Shown piece after piece: positions 35,967 through 46,240 of a stretch of 64,000 nucleotides of DNA. The notes beneath the pieces were generated by a model that worked only from the letters and a program-made list of their open reading frames with translations, did not search any database and was not told the origin of the DNA. Position 1 is the first letter of the stretch; every line of letters starts with the position of its first letter. The DNA comes from Phyllobacterium pellucidum (lineage in GTDB: Bacteria; Pseudomonadota; Alphaproteobacteria; Rhizobiales; Rhizobiaceae): the NCBI RefSeq assembly GCF_013327855.1, contig NZ_JABUMX010000008.1:120259-184258 (forward strand), read 5' to 3'. Position numbers and translations under genes: made by a program.

Positions 35967-36988
35967 CAGGCAACTTTCTTCGTATCTGTAGAGCCACCGC
36001 GCGAAAGCGCAGCACATAAAAGGCGCGACACGTAACCGGGATTGGTTTCCGTCATGATCGCACCGCGTTCATTCGCGGTGATGTCAAAGCCATGACGGTC
36101 GAGATACCAGCCAAGATGCTTGCGCGCATGCCGGCTGCCGGTGGTCTCGCCGTAATGGGCGAGCATCGCCTCATAATGCGCAACCGCATAGTCGGCGATG
36201 ATCTCGCTCTCCGCACCCTTTCCATTGACGATACTGCCTGGAAGCCATGGTCGACCGTAGGATCCGCGCCCTACCATCACGGCATCGGCTCCGGATGCTG
36301 CGAGAATCGCCTCCGCATCGCCACGATTCAGGACATCGCCATTGGCCACAAGCGGTATCGATATAGCTTCCTTGACCGCGCGAATGGCATGCCAATCCGC
36401 CCTGCCCTCATAGAATTGGCAACGCGTCCGTCCATGGACGGTCACCATCTTGACGCCGGCCTGCTCGGCCCTTGCCGCGAGTTCCGGCGCGTTGATCGTT
36501 GCATCGTCCCAGCCAAGGCGCATTTTCAGCGTCACGGGAACGTCGACGGCGCCGATCGTCGCCTCGATCAATGTCATGGCGTGGTCGAGATCGCGCATCA
36601 GCGCTGATCCTGATAGACCGCCTGTCACCTTTCTTGCCGGACAGCCCATATTGATGTCGACGATATGCGCACCCTCGCCTTCAGCGATACGCGCTGCCTC
36701 GGCCATCCACCGTGGCTCACGGCCGGCGATCTGCACGACATGAGTCCCGAGCCCGTCGCCCTTTAGACGCAGCAAATTGCCGCGCTCGCGGGTGCAGAGC
36801 TCGGCGCTCGCGACCATCTCGGAAACAACCATGCCGGCCCCCGCCTGCCAGGCGAGTTGGCGAAAAGGCAGATCCGACACACCGGACATCGGCGCAAGGA
36901 ACACGCGATTGCGCAGAACGACCCCGCCAACGTGCAGTGCGTCCGCCAATTCAACCCACGATTTTGCCTGTTTCGTATGCAGTTTCAT
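35966..36988 (-). CDS. dusB: tRNA-dihydrouridine synthase B (NifR3)
   Basis: A 340-residue FMN-dependent TIM-barrel enzyme that reduces uridines in the tRNA D-loop. It shows the [10 protein letters not shown] start, the catalytic-cysteine loop [27 protein letters not shown] and the FMN-phosphate site [16 protein letters not shown]. This is the nifR3 gene that heads the ntrBC operon in rhizobia, Rhodobacter and Azospirillum. It diverges from ispDF across 144 bp. Confidence 0.95.
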   Translation of the reverse strand: MKLHTKQAKSWVELADALHVGGVVLRNRVFLAPMSGVSDLPFRQLAWQAGAGMVVSEMVASAELCTRERGNLLRLKGDGLGTHVVQIAGREPRWMAEAARIAEGEGAHIVDINMGCPARKVTGGLSGSALMRDLDHAMTLIEATIGAVDVPVTLKMRLGWDDATINAPELAARAEQAGVKMVTVHGRTRCQFYEGRADWHAIRAVKEAISIPLVANGDVLNRGDAEAILAASGADAVMVGRGSYGRPWLPGSIVNGKGAESEIIADYAVAHYEAMLAHYGETTGSRHARKHLGWYLDRHGFDITANERGAIMTETNPGYVSRLLCAALSRGGSTDTKKVA

Positions 36989-37132
36989 AATAGCCTATGC
37001 TTTAGACAGGATCGTGCCTCTTCGCAAGGCAAAGTGCGGCGTTTGTTGCTCCTATTTTGACATTGTGGCGATTCAATTCTCTGGCCTTTCGCCGTTGCAA
37101 AGGGTAACGGAGTTGGCATTACGGAGAGACAT

Positions 37133-38353
37133 GTGGCGGGAAAGACTGAAAACAAGCAGGCGCGGGTCGCAGCCGTCATCGTCGCGGCTGGGCGCGGAGA
37201 ACGTGCCGGCCAAAGCGTTGAAGGACCGAAGCAGTATCGCAAGATTGGCGGCGAGGCCGTTCTTGCGCATACATTGCATGCGTTTCTCGAATGCCCGCTG
37301 ATCGATGACGTCATTGTCGTCATTCACAAGGAAGACGACGCGCTGTTCACGCAGGCGCTCGGCGATCGGGCCGGACGTGTCGTTGCCGTCACCGGCGGCC
37401 CGACGCGCCAGGAGTCGACACGGCTCGGACTTTTGGCTCTCAAGGACATTTCCCCGGATCATGTCCTCATTCACGACGGCGTTCGTCCGTTCATTTCGGC
37501 TGATCTGCTGGAACGGGTTGTCTTCAATCTGACACCGCATATCGGCGTTCTGCCGGTGCTTGCCGTTTCGGACACACTCAAGGCTGCGGGCAACGACGCG
37601 ATGGTCAGTGCTACCGTGCCGCGCGCCGGTCTTTACGCCGCGCAGACGCCGCAGGCCTTCCCGTTTCTTCCGATCCTTGCCGCCCACGACGCCGCCTTTG
37701 CCGTCGGACGGTCGGATTTTACCGATGATTCCGCGATTGCCGAATGGCATGGCCTGCCCGTCCGGATCGTGGAAGGATCGGCCGACAATACAAAGTTGAC
37801 CTGGGCGAAGGATATCGAAATGGCAGACGAACGCTTGACCAAGCAGCATTCCGCCTTTCCGGATGTACGCACCGGCAACGGTTACGACGTGCACGCATTC
37901 GAGCCGGGAAACGGCGTCACGCTCGCAGGCGTACTTATCGCCCATGACCGCAAGCTTTCGGGTCATTCGGATGCCGACGTCGCCCTGCACGCGCTGACCG
38001 ACGCTCTGCTGGCCACACGTGGTGCCGGCGACATTGGAACGCACTTTCCGCCGTCGGATCCTCAATGGAAGGGCGCGGCCTCGCACATCTTCGTTGAACA
38101 TGCGGTCAAGATCGTCAGGGAAGCAGGCGGCAGGATCGCCAATGCCGATATCACCCTCATCTGCGAGGCACCGAAAGTGGGCCCTCATCGCGAGGCGATG
38201 ACGGCGGCACTCTCGACTATGCTCGGCATTTCGCCGGATCGCATTTCGATCAAGGCGACGACCAATGAAAAACTTGGCTTCATCGGTAGGCAGGAGGGTA
38301 TCGCCGCCATAGCGACGGCTTCGGTCGTCTATCCGGGAGGTTTGCCGGAATGA
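37133..38353 (+). CDS. ispDF: bifunctional IspD/IspF isoprenoid enzyme
   Basis: A 406-residue fusion. Residues about 10-235 form IspD ([15 protein letters not shown] nucleotide loop, DGVRPF), which couples CTP to methylerythritol phosphate. Residues about 245-406 form IspF ([39 protein letters not shown]), which makes the cyclodiphosphate. The fusion is characteristic of alphaproteobacteria and epsilonproteobacteria. The start is GTG at 37133 with GGAGAG upstream. Coupled to cinA by a 4-bp overlap. Confidence 0.96.
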   Translation: MAGKTENKQARVAAVIVAAGRGERAGQSVEGPKQYRKIGGEAVLAHTLHAFLECPLIDDVIVVIHKEDDALFTQALGDRAGRVVAVTGGPTRQESTRLGLLALKDISPDHVLIHDGVRPFISADLLERVVFNLTPHIGVLPVLAVSDTLKAAGNDAMVSATVPRAGLYAAQTPQAFPFLPILAAHDAAFAVGRSDFTDDSAIAEWHGLPVRIVEGSADNTKLTWAKDIEMADERLTKQHSAFPDVRTGNGYDVHAFEPGNGVTLAGVLIAHDRKLSGHSDADVALHALTDALLATRGAGDIGTHFPPSDPQWKGAASHIFVEHAVKIVREAGGRIANADITLICEAPKVGPHREAMTAALSTMLGISPDRISIKATTNEKLGFIGRQEGIAAIATASVVYPGGLPE

Positions 38354-38844
38354 GCGGACTGATTGCCGAGGCAAAGGCAATTGCAGTGCTCGAAGCCTGC
38401 CGCCGCAAGGGCATTCTGCTAGCCACGGCAGAATCCTGCACGGGCGGCATGATAGCTGCCGCGCTGACCGACATTGCCGGCTCTTCGGACGTTGTCGACC
38501 GCGGTTTCGTGACTTATTCGAACGAGGCCAAGCAGGACATGGTCGGCGTGCCTGCAGGTGTAATCGCGGCGCACGGCGCAGTGTCGCAAGAAGTGGCGCT
38601 CGCCATGGCGGAAGGCGCCCTCGCCCATTCCAGCGCCGGCATCGCGGTTGCCGTAACGGGAGTCGCGGGTCCGGGTGGAGGATCGGCGGAAAAGCCGGTC
38701 GGGCTGGTCTGGTTCGGCCTTGCACTCAAGGGAAAGCCGCCAATAGCGGAGCGGCGCGTTTTTGCCGATGGCGGGCGCGCTTCGATCCGGCTTGCAGCAG
38801 TGAACACCGCGCTGGATATGGTCCTCAAGGCTCTGAGCGACTGA
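38350..38844 (+). CDS. pncC: CinA C-terminal domain protein (nicotinamide-nucleotide amidase)
   Basis: A 164-residue stand-alone CinA C-terminal domain. Family motifs are [36 protein letters not shown] and [20 protein letters not shown]. Such proteins deamidate NMN to NaMN in pyridine-nucleotide recycling. Its ATG overlaps the ispDF stop (ATGA). Convergent with the acetyltransferase gene. Confidence 0.9.
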   Translation: MSGLIAEAKAIAVLEACRRKGILLATAESCTGGMIAAALTDIAGSSDVVDRGFVTYSNEAKQDMVGVPAGVIAAHGAVSQEVALAMAEGALAHSSAGIAVAVTGVAGPGGGSAEKPVGLVWFGLALKGKPPIAERRVFADGGRASIRLAAVNTALDMVLKALSD

Positions 38845-38870
38845 GCGTTTCTTGCTGGGACAAAAACGTT

Positions 38871-39314
38871 CTACATTTCGTATTCGGACGGGCGCCTGAT
38901 CTCGATGGCCATGCCGATCGACTCGGGCATTACCGGCCTGAACCCGAACTTAGCGTAAAGATATTTTGCGGGACCATCGGCGATAAGGCTGACATAGGCA
39001 CCGTCCGGGGCTTCCGCCTGCAGGTAATCAACAAGCCGCGAAACAATGATCTTGCCAAGGCCCTTGCCCTGATGCGCGGGATCGACGGCAATGTCCACCA
39101 CCTGAAAGAAACATCCGCCATCGCCGATTATTCGACCCATGGCGACCGCGTTCGACTGATATTGAACGGTTGCCGCATAAACGGTGTTCGGAAGGCCGCG
39201 CTCCGCCGCCTCCTGGCTCTTTGAGCTCAGGCCGGCAATGTCGCGCAGCCTGCGATAGTCCTCTACCGAGGGTGTGCCGATTTGAACTTGATATTCCGGA
39301 TCTTCGTGCTGCAT
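38871..39314 (-). CDS. GNAT-family N-acetyltransferase
   Basis: A 147-residue GNAT protein. The acetyl-CoA pyrophosphate loop reads VDPAHQGKGLGKIIV, with the preceding strand FFQVVDIAV and the C-terminal KYLYAKFGFRPV segment typical of the family. The substrate is unknown. It lies 28 bp downstream of the ratA-like gene on the minus strand and so may share the lipA transcript. Confidence 0.87.
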   Translation of the reverse strand: MQHEDPEYQVQIGTPSVEDYRRLRDIAGLSSKSQEAAERGLPNTVYAATVQYQSNAVAMGRIIGDGGCFFQVVDIAVDPAHQGKGLGKIIVSRLVDYLQAEAPDGAYVSLIADGPAKYLYAKFGFRPVMPESIGMAIEIRRPSEYEM

Positions 39315-39342
39315 AGCAGATTACCTTCATGCACTCAGGCGA

Positions 39343-39801
39343 CTATACGTTCCTGCCATAGATCGCATCGGCACGCTTTTCAAATGCTTCCGTGAATTTT
39401 CGGAAGGCGATATCGAACATGGATCCCATGACGAAACCGAGCGTGCGGCTCTTGAATTCATAATCGATGTAGAATTTGACGACGGAATGTTCCGGGTTTT
39501 CCGCCGGAATGAACTGCCAGCGGTTGTCGAGATAGCGGAACGGTCCGTCAATATATTTGGTGAGGATCACCTTTTCCTGCGGTTTGAGGAGAACCTGGCT
39601 GGTGAAGGTCTCACGGATGAGCTTGTAACCCACCGTCATATCGGCAATGAGCAGGGTCTTGCCGTGGCTTTCCTTGCGTGAGCGCACCTTGAGGCTCTCG
39701 CACATGGGCAGAAACTGCGGATACGTCTCCACGTCCGCGACGAGATCGAACATCTCCTCGGCGCGGTGGACGACAGGACGGCTCGTCTCGAATTTCGGCA
39801 T
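39343..39801 (-). CDS. RatA/COQ10-type START-domain protein
   Basis: A 152-residue START/polyketide-cyclase-fold protein, close to the bacterial RatA and mitochondrial Coq10 proteins, which bind ubiquinone or related lipids and assist respiratory function. The VVHRAEEMFDLVADVETYPQFLPMCE opening and the FIPAENPEHSVVKFYIDYEFKS strand pair are characteristic. The start overlaps the lipA stop by one base, so it belongs to the lipoyl/pyruvate dehydrogenase transcription unit, consistent with a respiratory role. A toxin role, as proposed for E. coli RatA, is less likely here. Confidence 0.88.
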   Translation of the reverse strand: MPKFETSRPVVHRAEEMFDLVADVETYPQFLPMCESLKVRSRKESHGKTLLIADMTVGYKLIRETFTSQVLLKPQEKVILTKYIDGPFRYLDNRWQFIPAENPEHSVVKFYIDYEFKSRTLGFVMGSMFDIAFRKFTEAFEKRADAIYGRNV

Positions 39802-40766
39802 CAGCTGCGATTTGCGTGCATCGCCTCGCGTGCAGCCCTCAATCGTGCAAAATCTTCGCCGGCGTGGTGCGACGAGCGGGTCAACGGGCTCGACGCAACA
39901 ACGAGAAAACCCTTGGTCTTTGCGATCGTCGCATAGGACTTGAATTCGTCCGGCGTCACATAATTCAGCACTGGATGGTGCTTGCGCGTCGGCTGGAGAT
40001 ACTGGCCGATCGTCATGAAATCGACGTCGGCGCTACGCAGGTCGTCCATAAGCTGCAGGACCTCGTTGCGCTCCTCGCCAAGCCCGACCATGATGCCCGA
40101 CTTGGTGAAGATGGTAGGGTCAAGTTCCTTGACCCGCTGCAACAGTCGGATGGAATGGAAATAACGCGCACCCGGCCGAACCTTCAGATAATTGGACGGC
40201 ACGGTTTCGAGGTTGTGGTTGAAGACATCGGGACGGGCAGTGACAACGATCTCCAGCGCTCCCTCCTTGCGCAGGAAATCGGGCGTGAGGATTTCGATTG
40301 TCGTTCCGGGCGAAATGCGGCGAATCGCATGGATCACGTCGGCAAAATGCTGGGCGCCGCCGTCCGGCAGATCATCACGATCCACCGACGTGATGACGAC
40401 GTGAGAAAGGCCCATCTTCTTGACTGCCTTGCCCACATTCTCCGGTTCGTGCACATCGAGAGCGGTCGGCAGGCCCGTGGCGACATTGCAGAACGCGCAG
40501 GCGCGGGTGCAGATTTCGCCCATGATCATGAACGTCGCGTGTTTCTTGTCCCAGCATTCGCCGATGTTCGGGCAGCCGGCTTCTTCGCAAACCGTAACCA
40601 GGTTGTGCGAGCGAACGATATCGCGCGTCTCCGAATATCCCTTCGACACGGGCGCCTTGACCCTGATCCAGTCGGGCTTTTTCAAAACCTCCGAATCCGG
40701 GCGATGCGCTTTCTCCGGGTGGCGAAGGCGCCGCTTCTGGTCGATCGTGTCGAGTACCGTTACCAT
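39801..40766 (-). CDS. lipA: lipoyl synthase
   Basis: A 321-residue radical-SAM enzyme that inserts two sulfurs into protein-bound octanoate. The auxiliary cluster cysteines are C60, C65 and C71 ([14 protein letters not shown]) and the radical-SAM cysteines are C86, C90 and C93 (CTRACAFC); the C-terminal RSSHHAGE serine motif that ligates the auxiliary cluster is present. Its place beside the pyruvate dehydrogenase genes matches its products, the lipoylated PdhB and PdhC proteins. Confidence 0.97.
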   Translation of the reverse strand: MVTVLDTIDQKRRLRHPEKAHRPDSEVLKKPDWIRVKAPVSKGYSETRDIVRSHNLVTVCEEAGCPNIGECWDKKHATFMIMGEICTRACAFCNVATGLPTALDVHEPENVGKAVKKMGLSHVVITSVDRDDLPDGGAQHFADVIHAIRRISPGTTIEILTPDFLRKEGALEIVVTARPDVFNHNLETVPSNYLKVRPGARYFHSIRLLQRVKELDPTIFTKSGIMVGLGEERNEVLQLMDDLRSADVDFMTIGQYLQPTRKHHPVLNYVTPDEFKSYATIAKTKGFLVVASSPLTRSSHHAGEDFARLRAAREAMHANRS

Positions 40767-40775
40767 TATGTCTTC

Positions 40776-41054
40776 CTAGTTCGCGGTCCTGGCCTTGCCA
40801 AAAATCCACAGAATGAGAATTGCCCCGACGGTGGCGACGATCAGATTTCCCAGAAATCCATAGAACTGGAAATTCAGAAGGCTGGCCAGCGTGCCGCCGA
40901 CGAAAGAACCGGCAATACCGACGAGAATGTTGGTGAGCAATCCGTGATCGCGGTTCATCGCCTTTTCGGCGATATAACCGGCAATGAAGCCGATGACCAG
41001 CATTCCAAAGAAACCCACACCGGGCATGCCCATGATACCGACTGGCTGATCCAT
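40776..41054 (-). CDS. GlsB/YeaQ/YmgE-family small membrane protein
   Basis: A 92-residue protein with three hydrophobic segments and the family's glycine-rich pattern (GFIAGYIAEKAM, LVGIAGSFVGGTLAS, ATVGAILILW). The family name 'transglycosylase-associated' is historical and the function unknown; many members are stress-inducible. It sits between lpd and lipA on the minus strand, 12 bp after the next small membrane protein gene. Confidence 0.88.
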   Translation of the reverse strand: MDQPVGIMGMPGVGFFGMLVIGFIAGYIAEKAMNRDHGLLTNILVGIAGSFVGGTLASLLNFQFYGFLGNLIVATVGAILILWIFGKARTAN

Positions 41055-41066
41055 ATTTTTCTCCCG

Positions 41067-41327
41067 CTAGCGCCCAGATGCGATGGCAACGGCGCGCAGC
41101 ACCAGAGCCCATATAGCACCGAAAAGAAACCCGCCCAAGCCGCACGCAAGCGTGACAACCCAGACACCAGTCCACCCGCCGATTGCCGTTCCACTCACCG
41201 ATATGGTGTTACCCGACAAAAGACTCAAGGCAGACGGCACGAAGCCGACCAGCAGGCCGATAATGGTCGACCATTTGAGGACCGCCCATGCAAGACTGGT
41301 CCAGGGCCTGCTGTCGCTGATGTTCAA
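41067..41327 (-). CDS. hypothetical 86-aa membrane protein
   Basis: An unrecognised small protein with two hydrophobic helices (about 19-38 and 53-80) separated by a short glycine-rich loop (SGNTISVSGTAIGGWTG), and few charged residues. It lies 15 bp after lpd and 12 bp before the GlsB-like gene, all in one direction, so it is co-transcribed with the pyruvate dehydrogenase and lipoate genes. No function can be assigned from sequence. Confidence 0.65.
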   Translation of the reverse strand: MNISDSRPWTSLAWAVLKWSTIIGLLVGFVPSALSLLSGNTISVSGTAIGGWTGVWVVTLACGLGGFLFGAIWALVLRAVAIASGR

Positions 41328-41342
41328 TCGCTCATCGTTCCT

Positions 41343-42788
41343 TTAGGCGTTCAGCACACGACCATAGGCGTCGAGTACACTTTCCTTCATCATCTCGGAC
41401 AGAGTCGGATGCGGGAATATGGTGTGCATCAGCTCTTCTTCCGTAGTCTCGAGGTTCATGGCGATGACGAAGCCCTGAATGAGTTCCGTCACCTCCGCGC
41501 CGACCATGTGGGCGCCGATCAGCTGGCCGGTCTTCTTGTCAAAGATCGTCTTTACCAATCCCTGGTCTTCGCCGAGCGCGATCGCCTTGCCGTTCGCAGC
41601 GAACTGGAACCGCCCGACGCGGATTTCGCGCCCGCCTTCCTTGGCTTTCGCTTCCGTCAGCCCCACCGACGCCACTTGCGGCTGGCAGTAAGTGCAGCCC
41701 GGGACCTTGTCCTTCTCGAGCGCATGGACGCCCGGAACGTTGGCGATCTTCTCGACGCAGATAACGCCCTCGTGCTCGGCCTTGTGCGCGAGCATGGGCG
41801 GGCCGGCGACGTCGCCGATCGCATAAACGCCGGGCACATTGGTCTTGCCGTAGCCGTCGGTTACGATGCAGCCGCGATCCGTCTTGATGCCAAGCGCCTC
41901 CAGGCCGAGATTCTCGATGTTACCCTGGACGCCAACGGCGGAAATCAGCCGTTCAGCCGTGATCTTCTCGACCTTGCCGTCCTTGGTTTCGACGTGGGCG
42001 GTGATGGAGTTGGCTGCTTTTTCGACCTTGGTCACCTTGGCATCGGTGATGATCTTCATGCCCTGCTTTTCGAACTGCTTGCGGGCGAAGGCGGAGATTT
42101 CGGCATCCTCGACAGGCATGACTGTCGGCAGAAGCTCGACCACAGTCACGTCCGCTCCCATGGTCCGGTAGAACGAGGCGAACTCGATCCCGATGGCTCC
42201 AGATCCCATAACGACCAGGGATTTCGGCATTTCCGGCGGCACCATGGCTTCGAAATAGGTCCAGATCAGCTTGCCGTCCGGCTCGATGCCGGGCAATGCA
42301 CGCGGGCGTGCGCCGGTGGCAATTATGATGTGCTTAGCCGAATAAGTACCTTCGCCAAGCGTGTTCTTGGGCACCGGATTCTGCGGCTCCATGGGCTTCT
42401 TCGAAGACTTGGAGACCACGATTTCGCCGGGCTTTGAGAGTTTCGCTTCGCCCCAGATCACGTCTACCTTGTTCTTCTTCATCAGGAAGCCGACGCCGCC
42501 GTTAAGACGCGCCGAGACGCCGCGCGAACGCTGGACGACAGCCTTGATGTCGGCCGAGATCTTGCCTTCTATCGTCAGGCCATAATCCTTGGGATGCTGG
42601 CCATAGTGGAAGATCTCCGCCGAGCGCAGCAGAGCCTTGGTCGGTATGCATCCCCAATTCAGGCAGATGCCGCCAAGATGCTCGCGCTCGACGATGGCGG
42701 TTTTGAATCCGAGCTGCGCGGAGCGGATCGCGGTGACATAGCCGCCGGGGCCAGAACCAATGATGATCACGTCGTAATTATTGGCCAA
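41343..42788 (-). CDS. lpdA: dihydrolipoamide dehydrogenase (E3)
   Basis: A 481-residue flavoprotein that reoxidises dihydrolipoyl groups with NAD+. FAD site IIIGSGPGGYVTAIR, redox pair C42/C47 in GGICLNWGCIP, NAD site VVMGSGAIGIEFASFY, and the C-terminal HPTLSE motif with the catalytic histidine are intact. As the third enzyme it completes the pdhABC cluster here. Confidence 0.97.
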   Translation of the reverse strand: MANNYDVIIIGSGPGGYVTAIRSAQLGFKTAIVEREHLGGICLNWGCIPTKALLRSAEIFHYGQHPKDYGLTIEGKISADIKAVVQRSRGVSARLNGGVGFLMKKNKVDVIWGEAKLSKPGEIVVSKSSKKPMEPQNPVPKNTLGEGTYSAKHIIIATGARPRALPGIEPDGKLIWTYFEAMVPPEMPKSLVVMGSGAIGIEFASFYRTMGADVTVVELLPTVMPVEDAEISAFARKQFEKQGMKIITDAKVTKVEKAANSITAHVETKDGKVEKITAERLISAVGVQGNIENLGLEALGIKTDRGCIVTDGYGKTNVPGVYAIGDVAGPPMLAHKAEHEGVICVEKIANVPGVHALEKDKVPGCTYCQPQVASVGLTEAKAKEGGREIRVGRFQFAANGKAIALGEDQGLVKTIFDKKTGQLIGAHMVGAEVTELIQGFVIAMNLETTEEELMHTIFPHPTLSEMMKESVLDAYGRVLNA

Positions 42789-42806
42789 GACCTTGGTCCT
42801 CCTGGA

Positions 42807-43445
42807 TTAGAGATCGAGTATGTCTCGAACGATGGGAGCGACGGCTTTTCCGATCGCCCTGGTGTTTTCGGCATCAAGATGAATGCCATCAATGCTTGAC
42901 GTTGCGGCGACCGAGCCGGCATCGAAGAACGCGCAACGGGCAAGCTCCGCCGCGTCACGGTAGAATTCCGCAAGCAGGTGCGACTGTTCAGCACCGCCCT
43001 CGAAGATCAGCCTGAATTCACTCCATTCGTTGGCGCCGAATGGCGGCGGCGACATGATCAGAACGGCCGGCGCCTTGGTGTCGAACTGATAGGGCGCCGT
43101 GCGAACGATCTCGATCAGCCGCTGCATCCCCCGCTTGGCGCCGTAGGCGTTGCCGCAGAGTATATGCTTCATGTCGTTGGTGCCGAGCATGATGATGACC
43201 AGATCGAGCGGAAAATGCGTGCCAAGCGCCGTCGTCAGCGTCTTGGCAGCGTTGCGCTCAAAGCCCGAAAGGTGATCGTCGAACGCCGTCGTTCGCCCGT
43301 TCAGGCCATCGCTGATCACGTGCACGGCTTCACCAAGTTCAGCCTGCAAGACTTCCGGCCACCGGTCCTTGCGTGCATGGCGCCCCGAGCCGTCGGGGCG
43401 ATAGCCCCAGGTCAACGAATCGCCATAGCAGAGGACGGTTTTCAT
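42807..43445 (-). CDS. SGNH/GDSL-family hydrolase (arylesterase-like)
   Basis: A 212-residue SGNH hydrolase: block I CYGDSLTWGY (S10 nucleophile), block III GTND in IIMLGTNDMKH, and block V SIDGIHLDAEN with the Asp-x-x-His pair. Relatives are arylesterases or acyltransferases acting on small esters or glycans. There is no signal peptide. The gene sits between pdhC and lpd with spacings of 8 and 18 bp, a placement that recurs in rhizobia, although no link to pyruvate oxidation is known. Confidence 0.88.
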   Translation of the reverse strand: MKTVLCYGDSLTWGYRPDGSGRHARKDRWPEVLQAELGEAVHVISDGLNGRTTAFDDHLSGFERNAAKTLTTALGTHFPLDLVIIMLGTNDMKHILCGNAYGAKRGMQRLIEIVRTAPYQFDTKAPAVLIMSPPPFGANEWSEFRLIFEGGAEQSHLLAEFYRDAAELARCAFFDAGSVAATSSIDGIHLDAENTRAIGKAVAPIVRDILDL

Positions 43446-43453
43446 CGCGTTGC

Positions 43454-44818
43454 TCAGACCAGCATGCCCATCGGATTTTCGATGTGCCGCTTGAAGGCTT
43501 GTGCGAGTTCGGCTCCAAGCGCACCGTCAACCGCGCGATGGTCGGTAGACAAGGTCACCGACATGATTGTCGCGATCTTGATCTCGCCCTTGCGGACGAC
43601 CGCCCGCTCCTCGCCCGCTCCAACTGCAAGAATGGTTGCGTGCGGCGGGTTGATGATCGCGGCGAAATCCTTGACGCCGAACATGCCGAGATTGGACACG
43701 GCCGTGGTGCCGCCCTGATATTCTTCGGGCTTCAGCTTGCGGTCGCGGGCGCGCTTGGCGAGATCCTTCATTTCGTTGGAAATCGTCGAGAGCGTCTTCT
43801 GCTCGGCCTTGCGAATGATCGGTGTGATCAGGCCGCCTGGTATGGAAACGGCAACGCCAACGTCGGAATGCTTGTGCTTGACCATATTCGCGTCTGTCCA
43901 AGAAACATTCGCTTCGGGAACGTCGCGCAACGCCAACGCCATGGCCTTGATGATCATGTCATTGACCGAAAGCTTGTAGGCGGGAACGTCGCCCTTTTCG
44001 GTCTTGATCATCGGCGAGGCCGTGTTGATCTGCGCACGAAGCGCAAGCAGCGCGTCGAGTTCGCAGTCGATGGTCAGGTAGAAATGCGGGACCGTCGTCT
44101 TTGCCTCGAGCAGGCGTTTGGCAATGGTCTTGCGCATGCCGTCATGCGGCACGAGTTCGTAAGAGCCTTGCTCGAAGAGCTTTAGCACAGCATCGTCGGA
44201 CATTGGCTTGGCCGCTGCCGGCGCCGGGGCTGCAGCGGAAGCTGGAGCCGCCGCCGCGGGCTTTGCGCCGCCGCCCGAGATGGCAGCTTCGACGTCCTTT
44301 TTGACCACGCGCCCATGCGGACCGGAGCCGGTGACGCCGGACAGATCGATGCCTGCTTCCTTGGCGATGCGTCGTGCAAGCGGCGACGAGAAGGGCCGGT
44401 CACCCGACTTGGCAGGTGCACCAGATGCGGCAGGCGCGGCTGATGCGGCAGGCGCTGCGGCCGGTGCCGGAGCGGCGTCCACCTTTGGAGCAGCCGCGGC
44501 CTCCTTCTTCTCTTCCTTTGGCGCTTCCGCTTTGGGCGCTGCACCATCGGCCTTTGCGGCTGCGGCGGCGTCCTCGCCCTCACCCGCAAGGATGGCGATG
44601 AGCGCATTGACCTTTACGCCTTCGGTACCGGCGGGAACGACGATCTTGGCGACTGTGCCCTCATCGACGGCCTCGACTTCCATCGTCGCCTTGTCAGTCT
44701 CGATCTCCGCGATGACATCGCCGGGACCAACCTTGTCGCCTTCCTTGACCAGCCATTTGGCGAGGTTGCCCTCTTCCATCGTAGGAGAGAGCGCCGGCAT
44801 GGTGATATTGATCGGCAT
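43454..44818 (-). CDS. pdhC: pyruvate dehydrogenase E2 (dihydrolipoamide acetyltransferase)
   Basis: A 454-residue E2 core. One lipoyl domain (1-80) carries K43 in the [11 protein letters not shown] motif; an Ala/Pro-rich flexible linker follows; the peripheral-subunit-binding domain (about 140-175, SPLARRIAKEAGIDLSGV) precedes the catalytic domain with the active-site histidine in STDHRAVDGALGAE near the C-terminus. It transfers the acetyl group to CoA. Confidence 0.97.
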   Translation of the reverse strand: MPINITMPALSPTMEEGNLAKWLVKEGDKVGPGDVIAEIETDKATMEVEAVDEGTVAKIVVPAGTEGVKVNALIAILAGEGEDAAAAAKADGAAPKAEAPKEEKKEAAAAPKVDAAPAPAAAPAASAAPAASGAPAKSGDRPFSSPLARRIAKEAGIDLSGVTGSGPHGRVVKKDVEAAISGGGAKPAAAAPASAAAPAPAAAKPMSDDAVLKLFEQGSYELVPHDGMRKTIAKRLLEAKTTVPHFYLTIDCELDALLALRAQINTASPMIKTEKGDVPAYKLSVNDMIIKAMALALRDVPEANVSWTDANMVKHKHSDVGVAVSIPGGLITPIIRKAEQKTLSTISNEMKDLAKRARDRKLKPEEYQGGTTAVSNLGMFGVKDFAAIINPPHATILAVGAGEERAVVRKGEIKIATIMSVTLSTDHRAVDGALGAELAQAFKRHIENPMGMLV

Positions 44819-44833
44819 ATCGGTTTCCTCCCC

Positions 44834-46225
44834 TTAAGCCGTGTAGGTCACAGCTTTGACGGCATCGATGATTTCCTTGACGCTTGGCAGCGCCAGCTTT
44901 TCAAGGTTTGCCGCATAGGGCATGGGCACGTCCTTGCCGGCGACGGTGAGAACCGGCGCATCGAGATAGTCGAAGGCCTGCTGCATGACGCGTGTGGCAA
45001 TTTCCGTGCCGACGGAGGATTGTGGATAGCCTTCCTCGATCGTGACGCAACGCCCGGTCTTCTTCACCGATTCGATCACCGTCGGCATATCCATCGGGCG
45101 GATCGTGCGCAGATCGATGATCTCGGCGTCGATGCCGAGCTTGGCAAGCTCCTCGGCGGCCTTGACGGTGTAGTTCATGCCGATGCCGAACGAGACGAGC
45201 GTAACGTCATTGCCCTTCTTGTGAATGCGGGCCTTGCCGATCGGCAGGACGAAATCGTCAAGCTTGGGCACGTCGAACGAATGGCCGTAGAGGATCTCGT
45301 TTTCCAGGAAAATCACCGGATTAGGATCGCGGATCGCCGCCTTGAGCAGGCCCTTGGCGTCGGCGGCCGTATAGGGCATCACGACCTTGAGGCCCGGAAT
45401 GTGGCTGTACCACGCGGCGTAGCACTGCGAGTGCTGGGCGGCGACACGGGCGGCGGCGCCGCTCGGTCCGCGGAAAACCATCGGCGCACCCATCTGGCCG
45501 CCCGACATATAGAGCGTCTTTGCCGCCGAATTGATGATCTGGTCGATCGCCTGCATGGCGAAGTTGAAGGTCATGAATTCGACGATCGGACGCAGCCCGG
45601 TCATTGCGGCGCCAACGCCGACGCCGGCAAAGCCGTGTTCGGTGATCGGCGTGTCAACAACGCGGCGCGGGCCGAACTCGTCGAGCAGGCCCTGGGTGAT
45701 CTTGTAGGCGCCCTGGTATTCGGCAACTTCCTCACCCATGATGAAGACATTCGGGTCGCGGCGCATTTCTTCAGCCATCGCGTCGCGCAATGCTTCGCGC
45801 ACCGTGGTCGAAACCATTTCGGTGCCGGCCGGAATGTCGGGGTCGGCCGCAACTTCGGACTTGGGAGCAGCAGGAACCGAGGCGGGAGCCTGTTCGGCCG
45901 CTGCCTCTGCCTTTGGAGCTTCGGCTGCTTGCGGCGGCGCCTCGGGCGCGGCCTTCGGCGCACTGGCGGCATCGGCGCTCTCGCCATCGCCCAGCAAGAC
46001 GGCGATCACAGAGTTTACCTTTACGTTGTCGGTGCCTTCCGGAACGACGATCTTGCCGATCGTGCCTTCATCGACGGCCTCGACTTCCATAGTCGCCTTG
46101 TCGGTCTCGATCTCGGCAAGCACATCACCGGAAGTGACCTTGTCGCCTTCCTTTTTCAACCACTTGGACAGTTTGCCCTCTTCCATTGTCGGCGAGAGCG
46201 CGGGCATAAGAATATCTACAGGCAT
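44834..46225 (-). CDS. pdhB: pyruvate dehydrogenase E1 beta with N-terminal lipoyl domain
   Basis: A 463-residue protein in which a complete lipoyl domain (residues 1-80, K43 in [11 protein letters not shown]) and an Ala/Pro/Glu linker precede the E1-beta transketolase-like domain ([46 protein letters not shown]). E1 beta with its own lipoyl arm is a known peculiarity of alphaproteobacterial and some other bacterial complexes. It pairs with PdhA to decarboxylate pyruvate. Confidence 0.97.
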   Translation of the reverse strand: MPVDILMPALSPTMEEGKLSKWLKKEGDKVTSGDVLAEIETDKATMEVEAVDEGTIGKIVVPEGTDNVKVNSVIAVLLGDGESADAASAPKAAPEAPPQAAEAPKAEAAAEQAPASVPAAPKSEVAADPDIPAGTEMVSTTVREALRDAMAEEMRRDPNVFIMGEEVAEYQGAYKITQGLLDEFGPRRVVDTPITEHGFAGVGVGAAMTGLRPIVEFMTFNFAMQAIDQIINSAAKTLYMSGGQMGAPMVFRGPSGAAARVAAQHSQCYAAWYSHIPGLKVVMPYTAADAKGLLKAAIRDPNPVIFLENEILYGHSFDVPKLDDFVLPIGKARIHKKGNDVTLVSFGIGMNYTVKAAEELAKLGIDAEIIDLRTIRPMDMPTVIESVKKTGRCVTIEEGYPQSSVGTEIATRVMQQAFDYLDAPVLTVAGKDVPMPYAANLEKLALPSVKEIIDAVKAVTYTA

Positions 46226-46240
46226 TGGTCGCGCCTCCCC

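Noticed and set aside
37073..38725. A 550-codon minus-strand open frame opposite ispDF and cinA
   Set aside because: Antisense shadow; the plus-strand genes carry all conserved motifs.
39816..42437. An 873-codon plus-strand open frame across lipA, the small membrane genes and lpd
   Set aside because: It is antisense to well-recognised genes, has no family resemblance and arises from mirrored codon bias in GC-rich coding DNA.
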